Shown here one piece after another: positions 23,370 through 34,051 of a stretch of 64,000 nucleotides of DNA (its first letter is position 1; the number at the start of each line of letters is the position of its first letter). The stretch is from Rhyacophila brunnea (Eukaryota; Arthropoda; Insecta; Trichoptera; Rhyacophilidae). The stretch is taken from the NCBI GenBank assembly GCA_022495005.1, contig JAGYXB010000110.1, positions 62,001 to 126,000 of the forward strand. The letters are read 5' to 3'. Below the pieces are notes generated by a model that made no database searches, was not told where the DNA came from, and saw only the letters and a list, made by a program, of their open reading frames with translations. The translations under genes were made by a program, and so were the position numbers.

Positions 23370-23784
23370 GGTTCCATGACTAAACAGAACATGACAAAAC
23401 AAAACAGAACAGCCAGATAAATTGAAGATGACATTGATCATTGAGCATTGGCTAATAATACCTGGCAAGCTAATAAAAAATTGCATTATTTTCAAATTAA
23501 CGGTTTCGTAAGAAAATGTATATTTATACCTAATAAACAATTGATAATTTCACTTGAGAATTGAAAATTTTTAAAAAAGAAAGTATGTGTCTTTCGTTTA
23601 TAAACTTAAGTTTTATAAGTATTTAATTAATAAATAGAATCAGAAAAATAAATGTTTTATTTTTCCTCTGGCTGTTCTGTTTTGTCATGGTCTGTTTTGT
23701 CACTGTTCTATTTTGTCACCGTTCTGTTGTCACCGTTCTGTTGTCATGTTCTATTTTGTCACGTTCTGTTTTGTGCGGTTACCG
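23370..23784. mobile_element. Minisatellite-bearing element inserted in intron of gene B
   Basis: It starts GGTTCCATGACTAAACAGAA and ends GTTCTGTTTTGTGCGGTTAC, roughly inverted. Near the right end are six or seven units of about 15-19 bp of the form GTTCTGTTTTGTCAC. Flanks GGAATAGGA and GAAATAGGA are a near-perfect duplication. Gene A (about 6119-6145) shows the uninterrupted site. A partial copy is in gene C at 35008-35128 and a degraded one at 11730-11860. Confidence 0.78.
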
Positions 23785-23839
23785 AAATAGGAATATTCGG
23801 ACCATTGGGGTGAAAGTTTGTATCGAAGGCGTTATAACC

Positions 23840-24310
23840 CATGGTATACCAATAAAATGTTAAATAGGGAAACAATTGTCACAATCAATCGCTGTCGAGC
23901 GGACTATTATAATCTTGTCTCATCCCTGGCTCGCTTGGGTATAATAAATGAGCCTGGTTGACAGTGCGGAAGTGAGATTGAAGATTTTAATCACGTTGTT
24001 TGTATGATACCCAGAGACAGCGGCTTCTTAAAGATCTAAGTATACAAAAGTACCAATTGCCACTGGATCTTGCGATATTTTTGGCTCGGCCGAATATCAA
24101 GGCGTTTCAGTGTGTCCAAGTGTTTCTGAGTGAGTGTGGCCTACAAGTTTAAATTGTTTTTGTTCTTTATTTTCCTCTCCTGTACATTTGTATTGTAATA
24201 ACTGTATGAGTAATTATTGTAATAATATGTATTAACAGTGTATGTTTAAAAGTAAAGCTAAATAAGACTCAATTGAGACATCGTAGCTTATTATTAAATA
24301 AAAAAAAAAC
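23840..24310 (+). pseudogene. 3' end of a non-LTR retrotransposon with poly(A)
   Basis: Plus-strand frames show CEIEDFNHVV and PRDSGFLK, like the cysteine/histidine end of jockey-type reverse transcriptase polyproteins, followed by a 3' UTR and A-rich tail at 24300-24310. The equivalent introns of A (about 6165-6185) and C (about 35175-35200) are continuous, so this is an insertion specific to B. It is 5'-truncated and frameshifted. Confidence 0.65.
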
Positions 24311-24469
24311 AAAGTGACAGATAATTTAAGCAGTAATTCATTATTATCAGTAACAATGCATTTATATTTTTTGTAATATTCAAGTTTTTTTAATTGAAAG
24401 AAACTTCATTAAAATTATCATTAATTTATTGACAAACACTACCCTCGATTGTCAAGAAAACTTGTCAAA

Positions 24470-24620
24470 CATACCTACATAACTTGAAAACATCTGACAT
24501 ATGCATACCTAATAGAAAAACTGTTTTTTGAAAAGATATTATTATGTCCGACGGAACTTGAACCTGTGACCACTTGATGGAAGACCAATGTGTTTGACCA
24601 ATTAAGCTACGGACGTTATA
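24470..24620 (-). mobile_element. tRNA-derived SINE
   Basis: On the minus strand the head reads GTCCGTAGCTTAATTGGTCA (box A), later GGTTCAAGTTCCGTCGGACA (box B and closing acceptor strand), then a tail with CTTTTCAAAAAACAG. GTCCG and CGGAC can pair as an acceptor stem. The same SINE sits at the homologous place in gene C (35375-35510), and remnants occur elsewhere, so it is a SINE and not a tRNA gene. Confidence 0.7.
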
Positions 24621-24624
24621 TCTA

Positions 24625-25395
24625 ATAAAAACGAAAATATCAAGTCAGCAGTTTTTATATGAAATGCTCACCTGTCAAATTACCTATGTTATTGTTAGCA
24701 AGCGGACTTTGCTTTTTAAATCAAGATGTTAATTAAGTGTCTTAATTATTTACCGACGCCCAGATCATTCCAAATTTTAATTATAGCGTACATGCACTTG
24801 CTGATAATTTTAGAAACTATTCCTTTTGGTTACATGTAAATTGTACGTAAAACATTTCATCGTATCAGCCTGGATCATTATTATCGGAAAGAGATGACCG
24901 AATACTATACGGTATCCAATTATATTAGATTCAGTAAAAATTAACATTAATTCAATTTTCATAACCGACTTTCGCAAAATTCATGAATTCAAGAATGAAA
25001 ACCTAACCTAACCTAACAAATAATTCAGTACATCGGCTACTTTCAAAATTGGTTAGCTTTAACCGAAAATAAACGTGTTTTATTTAGACATGAATTTGTC
25101 TCAGTGCCGACGGGTAAAAGAGGTTATACGGTCTTTAATATACAACCATATATTATTTCCGATACAACTTTTCATGTTGAAGTGTGATATGGCAAACTGC
25201 GTACCTACCTACATACGAAATTCCGAACACGATTCCTCGTTATATTATATATTATTCAACGAATAATTCACAATATCCGAGTAGAAAACATACCAAAGTG
25301 TTCAGTGTGGGTAATAGACCTAGGTACAAGAAAAAATCTTTTGTATAGGTAGTGACTTGTACCTGTCAAATGGAAAGAAATAGTTCTCCTTTATC
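24625..25395. other. Intron 1 segment of gene B, homologous to 35515-36400
   Basis: Non-coding sequence clearly paralogous to intron 1 of gene C (for example the GTGCACTTGCTGATAATTTT-like and ACATGTAAATTGTACGTAAA stretches). It includes AACCTAACCTAACCTAAC at 25000-25017, a few TTAGG units on the minus strand. No gene. Confidence 0.6.
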
Positions 25396-25400
25396 AATAG

Positions 25401-25710
25401 GTTCGTATCATTCAACCTGAATTGAACAAATCAAATCGCACGGTTGGATTTGGGACCGTTTGGTAGAATGTCCACGGAAGCGCTTTTCTGACGTTTGACA
25501 GATCATTATTAGTCTAAGAACCGTCCGAATTGGTTTGCCGTTTCATGTCAAACCATTTCTGATGGTCCGAGAACGGTTTTATTTTCAATGATATACTGAA
25601 CCAAACGTCAAATCTCAACCCATTTCCGGTCTACTTTCTACTCATTCAATTTGTACGTTTATTATCTATGGTTTAGTTTGAGATTCAGGTTGAATGATAC
25701 AAACGTACCT
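25401..25710. mobile_element. About 310-bp MITE in intron 1 of gene B
   Basis: GTTCGTATCATTCAACCTGA at the left is mirrored by TTCAGGTTGAATGATACAAA at the right. AATAG lies on each side (25396-25400, 25711-25715). The homologous place in gene C (about 36390-36410) reads straight through, so the insertion is specific to B. The exact ends are uncertain by a few bases. Confidence 0.7.
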
Positions 25711-26129
25711 AATAGATAGCCTAGGTAGGTATTGTAACATTAAAACATGAATAGATTAGGTAGTCGATTATTTTCAAATATAATAGTACATAGGTACCTA
25801 TATAGTATTTTAAAATGAAACGATCAATTTGATGAAAAGTTATAATTATAATATAAATATAGAAAATACAATGGTATTTTGTACGTTTTCAGAAATATTA
25901 TACTGTCACTCGACAAAAGGCAATATTTTTTCTAATACTTCTTACAATCAAGGTAGGTACCTAAGCAGTAGAAAGACACGTTGTTAGAATAGATTTCAGC
26001 AATAAAACATAATAAGCAATGACAATATTAATGGACAACGCACTCAGTACAGTAGCTAGCAAGTAAATTTGCGCATAGAGACATTCGCACATGTATAGGT
26101 AGAGGTCACGCAATTACCATTATGCGATA

Positions 26130-26335
26130 TCACGCATCGGGAATTTATAGCAAATCACCTTTATTGTAATGGCGTTAGAACAGTGTTTCTAGTGTCAATA
26201 TTAATTTAAGCGAACCCGTTCGAACCGAACCATTTGGCAGACCCGACAAAAAGCATCGGGAATTTATAGCAATATCACCTTTATTATAATGGCGTTAGAA
26301 CAGATTATGCCATTCGGCAGACCCGGCAAAAAAGT
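26130..26335. repeat. Two-copy direct repeat, period about 118 bp
   Basis: GCATCGGGAATTTATAGCAA and the following ATCACCTTTATTGTAATGGC occur at about 26133 and again at about 26251. Both copies end in a CATT(T/C)GGCAGACCC segment. Non-coding, in intron 1 of gene B. Confidence 0.6.
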
Positions 26336-26428
26336 GAGTGTCATTTTTTTTCCAGATGCATCGTCCATATTAATGTCGTTGATAATAAGGGATCACATCG
26401 CTTTAATAACCTAATTAATCTAATTGTT

Positions 26429-26665
26429 CTTTCGACCATGTCCGATCCTAATAAGATCATATGGGCCTCGACAGAGTGGAGGTTTGTATTGACAGATTTT
26501 TGTTTTTACGAGAAATGGATGTCAGCCACTTGCTCAACCTATTAGGTCCATACTCTGACTCATACACAAATTGAATAACAATATGTGTACTTGCCAGACC
26601 CAGGATTCGAACCTGGGACCCTCGACTATATAGGCCGGCATTTAAGACACTCGGCCATCGTTGCA
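26429..26665 (-). mobile_element. tRNA-like SINE with 11-bp target duplication
   Basis: On the minus strand it begins with a tRNA-like head (GATGGCCGAGTGTCTTAAAT box A, CCCAGGTTCGAATCCTGGG box B), then a body with GACATCCATTTCTCGTAAAA and a GTCGAAAGAA end. ATCTAATTGTT flanks it at 26418-26428 and 26666-26676. Close relatives are at 45320-45565 and 53869-54114. Confidence 0.85.
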
Positions 26666-27021
26666 ATCTAATTGTTACACATACATATTGTCAAATGTTA
26701 AAACAAGATAAAATGATTATTATCAATTTCAAATTCATTTATTTTCGACACATATGTACGACAATTTCTACAGTAAGTAGGTACATACCTAACGTCTTAT
26801 TTTATTTGACAGATCTGAAATATGTCGTGACCATATCCAACCATGGCAATATTAGCCATGAGCAACAATAAGTTTACCTAGGTATATTTTATATGTAGGT
26901 AATACGTTATTTTTGTTTCGTATTATTTACTATATTTATTGGTATGGTTCAGAGTTATAAACGATAAAATAAGATGCGTAACTAAATACATTCATAAAAT
27001 AAGACGTTTTTAAAAACTAAC

Positions 27022-27162
27022 CTCAAAACCGCTGCTGGTATCGTCGATAGCCTCTTGCTTTATGTAAGCGTCAGGAATGTTTGGATGATTTGTCGGAGCA
27101 TTTAACAAATGCATTATTTCAGCTTTTGAATCGCTATCAACTGGTTCGCGTTTGATATCCAT
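27022..27162 (-). CDS. Gene B, exon 1 (start exon)
   Basis: 47 codons from ATG to GAG before the donor GTTAGT. It starts MDIKREPVDSD, has IMHLLNAP in the middle, YIKQEAIDDT near the end and closes GFE in phase 0. IKRE and IKQE fit the SUMO acceptor consensus. The frame is open for a further 49 codons upstream (from an ATG at 27307-27309), also open in gene C, so a longer N-terminus is possible. I prefer the MDIK start because other copies have stops upstream. Confidence 0.85.
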
Positions 27163-27226
27163 GGTGTATTGGTGTGATGCGTAATTGGAACAGAAACAAC
27201 CCGTAGCTGGCGTTTGGACAGCAGTT

Positions 27227-27241
27227 TTACCATAGACAAAG
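27227..27241 (-). promoter_or_regulatory. Conserved upstream motif of gene B
   Basis: The minus strand reads CTTTGTCTATGGTAA, about 65-80 bp upstream of the ATG. The same motif precedes all seven first exons. In B and C it falls in the open frame upstream of MDIK (FVYGK), so it might be coding there. Confidence 0.45.
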
Positions 27242-27511
27242 CTATTGCAGTAGTATTGCCACATTTCCCAAATATTGCAAATATTAAAATCTTTTTCTTG
27301 CCTAAGCATTATTAATACTTTACAATCAGTAAGTTATAGCCAATGTTTTGTTACTTAAACAAGATTTTTTTTTAAAACGGTAGAGGGGCGCTAAGCTTAG
27401 GGACGTCAATGATTGTGATAACTGATAACATAATAAACTATCGTTAGTAATACATTGTTTCATAGGTACGTAAAAAGACAGTGGTGTCCCGTGGGGATAG
27501 ATACACCATAG

Positions 27512-29690
27512 CAGTGGTGGCCAAACCGTAGTGCATGCGCCAGACGTGGTGCATTGGATGATTACGAGTGGCGCATTGCATCTTTGCGCCCACTTATTCT
27601 TTTGAAGTAGGCGCCATAATTGAATCCATCTTCATATTTTCAATACCTGCTCTCAGTTCAAGTAATACAGCCTTACTCATCAGTTCGTCCCATTTTTTTG
27701 ACAGATTACCATAATTGTTGGAATAAAATAAAATTAAAACTGTCCATTCTCAGTTATAAAATAAGGATTTGATTCAACTTCCACACTTGAAAGAGCAAAA
27801 TGAATATGTTTCGGCTAATAGCAATTTGACCAAATTTAATATATTGAAAAAATCAAGATATTGCAAGGTCATTTGAAAGTCGTTTTCATGATTTTTCTAG
27901 AGAAAACTGCATGCTCGTAGCTATTTATAAACCCATTTTCACTGAGTGAACAAAATTTAATGCAGATGCCTAGTAACATACAGATGGAACTGATTGTTTT
28001 AAAAACAAATGCAATATTGGAAATGAAATTTGATGAGCTTTTTCCAGAACAAAATGCTTCTGACATACTTAATTAATTTCTGGCGTTCTTTACCCTGTGA
28101 ACATTTCCCAGAGCTTAGAAAATTTGCAAAAAGTTATATACTCATGTTATTCATGTTGCTTGGATCGACATGAATAATGTGACAGATGTGAACAACCATT
28201 TTCACCCATGAAATTGATTAAAAGCAAAACAAGGTCGCGAATAACTGATTCAAATTTGAAGAATTCTCTGCTTCTCTCAAACAAATCTAACACCAAACAT
28301 TGAAAGACTAGCAAAATCCAAACGCTCAAAAGCTCTCAGTATTCCATCTTGCTCAGTTGTCTCTCTCCCTCTCTCTCATCACATCCACCAACTGTCGTTA
28401 GGGTTGCCAACATCCTGGATCCCCGATGAATGCGAAATTGTCCCGGAAAGTTAGAGAAAACTATTCCAAAATTAAAATCGTGTCAACCCGTTAAACGTTC
28501 CTCCAACGTACCTTCCTTTCCCCACTACTATTTAGACACGTCAGTCCCTTCTCGTCAGCTGAATGCAGAACTATTCTCACATTTGAAATATTTTGCAGAA
28601 GAGTTTTTTGAAACAGCCTACTTCAGTTATTCATTATTTATATGGATAAGTGTATGCACCATTATTTTTATCAATAATCCTACTAAAATATGATGCATCC
28701 ATTTATCCATAAAGATAATAAATAATTTCAGTAGGTAAGTTGTTTCAAAAAACTCCTCCTTAAAAATTTCAAATGTAAGTTAGAATAGTTCTGCATTCAG
28801 CTGACGTTCTGATGCTGATGAAAATTTTGTCTTTCATTTTGTCCATCCCTGAGAGTCAGATTACCCAGAAAGAGTATTTAGTCACATGAACAGTGTGTGG
28901 ACGAAGGCCAGGAATAACAATATGCACATACATAGTAAAGGCGCAATTGCAAAACGACTTAATAGTGAATCGTGTGCAGAATCTCCGAACTTTTTAAATA
29001 CGGACTCACTTGCGAAGGTGTTGTTAATTGCAACAAAAAGTGCGAAAAAATATTATTGGAAAAACTACAAGAAAGGAGGTATTAAAAGATTTAAAAAAAT
29101 ATATTTCATTATTATTATTATGTAATTGTAATATATGTAGGTATGTATATTATATATATTAAATATATTGTAAGGGATGATTGAAGGTAGATAGATTGAA
29201 TGACTCCAATGAATAGAAGGTTGATGCGTGATGAAAGTAAATACCAGATATATTATTACCCCACAATAAATGATACAATTTGATCCAGCCAAGTTTACAG
29301 TGATTGAGCAGTTATAACGTTAAAAGAATACTTTTATATATTATAATAAGATTTAAAAAAATATTTTTCATTATTATGTAAATAATAATTGTAATATATG
29401 AAGATATGTAGGTATGTATATATATATAAATATATATTTATATGTATTTAAGTTTCTATAAAACTTTCCAAAAAAATCAGTTTGCACCATCAGCGCGGCG
29501 CTCTCGTCCAAGAGATCATTTTTGACTATTGTAGATTGGTGCTCCAATAAACGTGTTTTTTTTTTTGAACTGGCATAAAGTAATTAATTTAATTGCGTGA
29601 TTGAGTTATTCCTTTTCCTCCCCTAAGCGAAGCAGATGCTACACCTATCCTATTTTCCAACCCCAACCGTGAACCTAAGAAGGTAGAAAA
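27512..29690 (+). mobile_element. hAT transposon remnant upstream of gene B
   Basis: The left end CAGTGGTGGCCAAACCGTAG is of hAT type and preceded by CACCATAG. Plus-strand pieces read MKFDELFPEQNAS and LPCEHFPELRKFAKS, like the C-terminal half of GTF2IRD2/Charlie-type hAT transposases, with many stops. Within it lies part of a second hAT (about 28860-29060, FSHMNSVWTKARNN). The same composite occurs upstream of gene C at 38200-39796, so it predates the B/C duplication. Its right end is deleted here. Confidence 0.7.
28855..29060 (+). pseudogene. hAT transposase C-terminal fragment
   Basis: Plus-strand frames read TQKEYLVT and, in another frame, VFSHMNSVWTKARNN then an AQLQNDLIVNRVQN-like piece. 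The motif is typical of the hAT dimerisation region ('RVFS.M..... R..M' pattern). It is truncated and frameshifted. Confidence 0.65.
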
Positions 29691-30283
29691 GCTGCTTGAG
29701 TTGTATGGCGCATGCTTTCATATTATTATGACAATAAACAGAAAAATCAAAAAAAAAATCAAATTGACTCATTTATTAGCATTAGGCGAACATTTCAAAT
29801 TCTTATTAATAGTAATACACTCAGATTATATATAACTATATACATACATAACTTAATTGTACTGGTTTCGTCCGCCTCAAGGGGACATTTTCAACTGATA
29901 TAAAATAAAAAAAACAATAAATATTAACCGAATAATTCAGAAAGAGACAACAACATTCACAAACACATTAAATAGCCAATACGACAATAGTAGGCACTCA
30001 CATTTAGTAATTAATAATATTTTAACATTAGGCATAACTAATAGGATACCTACTACAAAGAATTTTTTTATAATTATTAACAAAAGAAAAGGTTCAAAGA
30101 ACATAATAAAGCAATACCCACTTACAGACTTACTAACCGCTAGTTATATCCAATATTTAAAAACAAGATACGTTTTACACATAATTAATTTTAAAAGAAA
30201 AATTATGAATAAAATGGATAAAAAGAAAAATTGATAATTAATCTTTTCCTTGAACTGGTTTCATCAAAATACATTTTGTCCTA
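29690..30283. other. AT-rich spacer homologous to 40085-40494
   Basis: No gene. The sequence ACTGGTTTCGTCCGCCTCAA and its surroundings recur at 40286, showing that this spacer was duplicated together with the zinc-finger exon to its right. Confidence 0.6.
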
Positions 30284-30287
30284 TTAA

Positions 30288-31679
30288 GGGGGGACATGCT
30301 CGTCGAAGGTCAAAATTGAGTTTTTATTGTATTTTCAAACCATGATCCTGGACACTCCTTAAACGTTGTAGATAATCTATTTATATAATTTTGAAGCCTT
30401 ATTATCCTTTATAGTTATTTTAAACATTTGATGACTGCATAAAGTATTTTTGTTACATAAAATAGTATTCTTTTAAACCTCTCGCTCTAATGTTTTAGAA
30501 TATAGTCATATTTCGGTACATAACTGTGCAGTGGTGTTAAGATTTTTTACATTTATTAATTTTTAAACGCATTTATAAAACCATTAGTATAATTTATTAC
30601 GAGATAATTTTTGTAAAATATTCACGATAAAAAATTATATTGATAATCTCTGTGATCCCAAATTTGACAAGAATTAGGCATTTTATTATTCAAAAAAATC
30701 GGCAAGATTAACACATTTGAAGATGATTCTAAAGATACTTATTATAAGCTATGTCATTGACCATTCAAGTGTGATAAACATCTTATGAATAATGATTGCT
30801 TTATAATAATTATTGACCTAAAAATAAGGTAGTGTTTTTTTGAAATACGCCATTTCTTTTGTCATTCCCTAGTGGTTAAGCTACAACATACGGCCGTAGC
30901 CATAAAATGACAAACTATAATTAAAGTAGGGAGTAAAATTATGTTAACGCGCGTGTTTGAACATGTACCTAACCGAATTTTTTTTTATTTTTTTTTAAAC
31001 GGTACATGTTCAAACACGCGCGTCAATATCATTTTACTCTTTACTTCAATTATAGTTTGTCAATTTATGGCTACGGCCGTATGTTGTAGCTTAACCACTG
31101 GGGAATGACAAAAGAAATGGCGTATTTCAAAAAACACTACCTTATTCTTAGGTCAATAATTATTATAAAGCAATCATTATTCATAAGATGTTTATCACAC
31201 TTGAATGGTCAAAGACATAGCTTATAATAAGTATCTTTAGAATTATCTTCAAATGTGTTAATCTTGCCGATTTTTTGAATAATAAAATGCCTAATTCTTG
31301 TCAAATTTGGGATCACAGAGATTATCAATATAATTTTTTATCGTGAATATTTTACAAAAATAATCTCGTATAAATTATACTAATGGTTTTATAAATGCGT
31401 TTAAAAATTAATAAATGTAAAAAATCTTAACACCACTGCACAGTTATGTACCGAAATATGACTATATTCTAAAACGTTAGAGCGAGAGGTTTAAAAGAAT
31501 ACTATTTTGTGTAACAAAAATACTTCATGCAGTCATCAAATGTTTAAAATAACTATAAAGGATAATAAGGCTTCAAAAGTATATAAATAGATCATCTACA
31601 ACGTTTAAGGAGTGTCCAGGATCATGGTTTGAATATACAATAAAAACTCAATTTTGACCTTCGACGAGCATGTCCCCCC
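30288..31679. mobile_element. 1.39-kb fold-back (long inverted repeat) element at TTAA
   Basis: Two arms of nearly 690 bp, starting GGGGGGACATGCTCGTCGAA and ending in its complement, meet at about 30985. TTAA flanks it at 30284-30287 and 31680-31683. The paralogous spacer has a single TTAA at 40495-40498 with matching sequence on both sides, an exact empty site. No protein is encoded. Damaged copies are at 2945-3700 and 47065-47745. Confidence 0.92.
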
Positions 31680-31711
31680 TTAAGTCATTTAAAAATTTAT
31701 TTTGTCCACAT

Positions 31712-31956
31712 CAGCGCACGAAATGGAAAAATTTACGAACCGGAGCGCCGACAGTTTTGAGATTTTTACATACCTAGTAAAGTTATCAAAGTATAGATAT
31801 GTGTTTTTTCCATAAAAATAAGTGTTAGATTTTCTATTATGTGGCCTAACCAGGTCAGACGGTCAAATTATTTATTCCACGAGACGGAGCGATAATTTTA
31901 CCGATTTCACGAACAGGAACGGCGCTCCGGTGCGTTCCGGTCCATTTTGAGCCCTG
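31712..31956. mobile_element. 245-bp hAT-type MITE with empty site
   Basis: It begins CAGCGCACGAAATGG and ends TTGAGCCCTG, flanked by GTCCACAT (31704-31711) and GTTCACAT (31957-31964). The paralogous spacer at 40519-40526 has one uninterrupted GTCCACAT. The CAG...CTG ends and 8-bp duplication are hAT hallmarks. A fragment may lie near 830-860. Confidence 0.8.
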
Positions 31957-31964
31957 GTTCACAT

Positions 31965-32640
31965 ATTTGCATCAAATCAAGTTTTGTCCATACTTGTTTA
32001 ACTAATATTTCCTAAATAAACATCAAATTCACCTTTTTGCTTTATTCTCTTCTTTTAAGACACACTCTCAGATAGCATCAATATAATATATACATTCTTT
32101 TATATTACCTGAATAATGAGATATCAGTTATTTCCTTTTTCTGAATAAAAAGCAAATGTGGACAAAATACCATTGGATAAGTTGCTCCTCATACCTATCC
32201 TCTAATTGGATACAAGATCGGAGAAGACAAAACATTCAATTGATCGTTTAAAAGTTTTGAATTAGACATATGTACATTTATACTATTATTTTTCCAACAT
32301 AATAGAGTTCCATTAAAGTGTAAGATTTTAAAATGTTTAAAGTTAAACGAATGATTCTCTAAATCTAAATGGTTGCCAAAAGAAGAGGAGTTAACACAAA
32401 TAAAAAGATATATAATTTATATAATGCTTATTAATAATATTAATAAATATATTGATATTACGAAAGCAGGTAGTTTGACCACTATAACAAAGTATACTGA
32501 CAAAGCAAGGAATACGGTCAATTTGAATCCAGAGAATATTTAGTATGCCAGTTTGACCGTTTCTGTAGGCATAGCAGTCGGTTACATTCAGTTACCCATC
32601 AACCTTGATAGTGTTTGTTAATTAAAAAGACTCTGAGGGC
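31965..32640. other. AT-rich spacer downstream of gene C
   Basis: Homologous to 40527-40900 (for example TCCATACTTGTTTAA and the GAATAATGAGATATCAGT stretch). No gene seen. Confidence 0.55.
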
Positions 32641-32659
32641 ATTAGCATGGGATTTCTCA

Positions 32660-33019
32660 TGAGTCTTCAAGCTACCGCAAGCACTACACAATATGTAGTC
32701 GCCTAACTGACAATTGAAAGACTTTTCACCACTGTGGACCTTTTAATGAGTCATTAAACTACTGGACAATGTAAACATATTTTAATCTAACAAATCAACT
32801 TTGAAATTTACCTCAATTGACCATTTTATGTATAAACTTAAAAAATGTCATAGATTTAAAATCGCATGAATGAATGAACCTTCAGCCTGCGGTATTTTTA
32901 CATTTGTAAACAGATAACGCGTAAGTCAAAGGCTCTTTGCCACTATAAACCATTTTATGTTTCTTTAAACCAACGAATTGATTGGATCTGTAATCACAAG
33001 AATCCCATATATAAGGCTT
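32660..33019 (-). pseudogene. Decayed zinc fingers beyond the stop codon of gene C
   Basis: After the gene C stop the frame continues KPYIWDSCDYRSNQFVGLKK with a HKMVYSGKEP linker, then degenerates. Linker-like pieces recur at about 32710-32740. The first cysteine of the next finger is Trp. The array was clearly longer. Confidence 0.8.
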
Positions 33020-34051
33020 TTAACCACTATGAAGCATTTTATGATTTCTTAAGCTAGAGGAATATTTACATTTGTAATCACATAACTCGCAATTGAAAGG
33101 CCTTTCACCACTATGGACCATTTGATGATTCCTTAAGCTAGCCAAATATTTACATTTATAATCGCATAAGTCGCATTTGAAAGGGCTTTCACCACAATGA
33201 TGCATTTTATGTATTTTTAGGTTACTCCTATTTATAGTTGTGAAATTGCATGAATTGCATTTGAGAGGGTTTTCAAGTAAATGAACGATTTTATGTTTTT
33301 TAAAGTGACTAGATATCTCAGTTTTGTAATCACACGAATCGCAAATGAAAAGGTTTTTACTACTATGAACCATTTTACAAGTATGTTTCTTTAAGCTAAT
33401 GGCATTATTACATCTGAAATTACATGAAACGCATTTGAAGGGCTTTTTACCACTATGAACCATTTTATGTTTTTTTAAGTTAGCAAATGTCACAGTTTTG
33501 TAATTACAAGAATTGCATTTGAAATGCTTTTTACCACAAAAAACCATTTTATGTCTTTTTAAGTTAGCAAATTTTACAGTTTTGTATTTACAAGAATCGC
33601 ATTTGAAAGGCTTTTCAGTTTTTTTAAACTTTTGACGTGTTTTCAAACTGCCTGTACGAAGTCTAGTATTATATATTTTACATTTATTTTTATCGATACC
33701 ATATGAAGAATTGTCATGCATCTTCTTGTGGTCCAATAGATTACGTTTGGATGAGAAAAAATTAAAGCACACGCCGCATACAAAATTCTTTCTATAAAAT
33801 GAAGCCCTATCCAACACAAGGTAGACTTCTTGAACAGTTGCAAGGGCAATTTCCTTTTTTATATCATGTTCGTGGATCTCGATTTCATCATACGGCAGAA
33901 CGGACTGAATCTCACACATGTCAGGTTGGGTATTGTGAAATTCGTGCAATTTGATTTTACTGGCAATTTCTTGGGATTTTTCTACAGATAATCTACGAGT
34001 ATTATGTTGAGGATTAGTTTCAAATTCGTGTTTCAAAATGAATGGCATTTC
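33020..34051 (-). CDS. Gene C, last exon: C2H2 protein with irregular fingers
   Basis: This exon encodes 343 residues after acceptor AATTTCCAG/GAA. The joined protein with 37707-37847, 34816-34920 and 34395-34499 is about 460 residues. In order: an acidic N-part with HDIKKEIALA, the separate finger CGVCFNFFSSKRNLLDHKKMH, a spacer, then seven fingers. Two are unusual: the first has Phe for the last His (HKMVFCGKK), and the third has two extra residues between its histidines (HTCKMVH). The array stops at HSG-TAA, where a linker Glu codon has become a stop. Likely a nuclear DNA-binding protein, perhaps with altered or weakened binding; a pseudogene in an early stage is possible. Confidence 0.83.
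   Translation of the reverse strand, partial: EMPFILKHEFETNPQHNTRRLSVEKSQEIASKIKLHEFHNTQPDMCEIQSVLPYDEIEIHEHDIKKEIALATVQEVYLVLDRASFYRKNFVCGVCFNFFSSKRNLLDHKKMHDNSSYGIDKNKCKIYNTRLRTGSLKTRQKFKKTEKPFKCDSCKYKTVKFANLKRHKMVFCGKKHFKCNSCNYKTVTFANLKKHKMVHSGKKPFKCVSCNFRCNNAISLKKHTCKMVHSSKNLFICDSCDYKTEISSHFKKHKIVHLLENPLKCNSCNFTTINRSNLKIHKMHHCGESPFKCDLCDYKCKYLASLRNHQMVHSGERPFNCELCDYKCKYSSSLRNHKMLHSG

Noticed and set aside
24540..24620. Possible tRNA gene with a GTCCG/CGGAC acceptor stem
   Set aside because: It recurs with the same tail in many introns and lacks a convincing anticodon arm, so it is a SINE head.
33643..33849. Second minus-strand frame within gene C's last exon
   Set aside because: Out-of-frame shadow of the conserved N-terminal segment.
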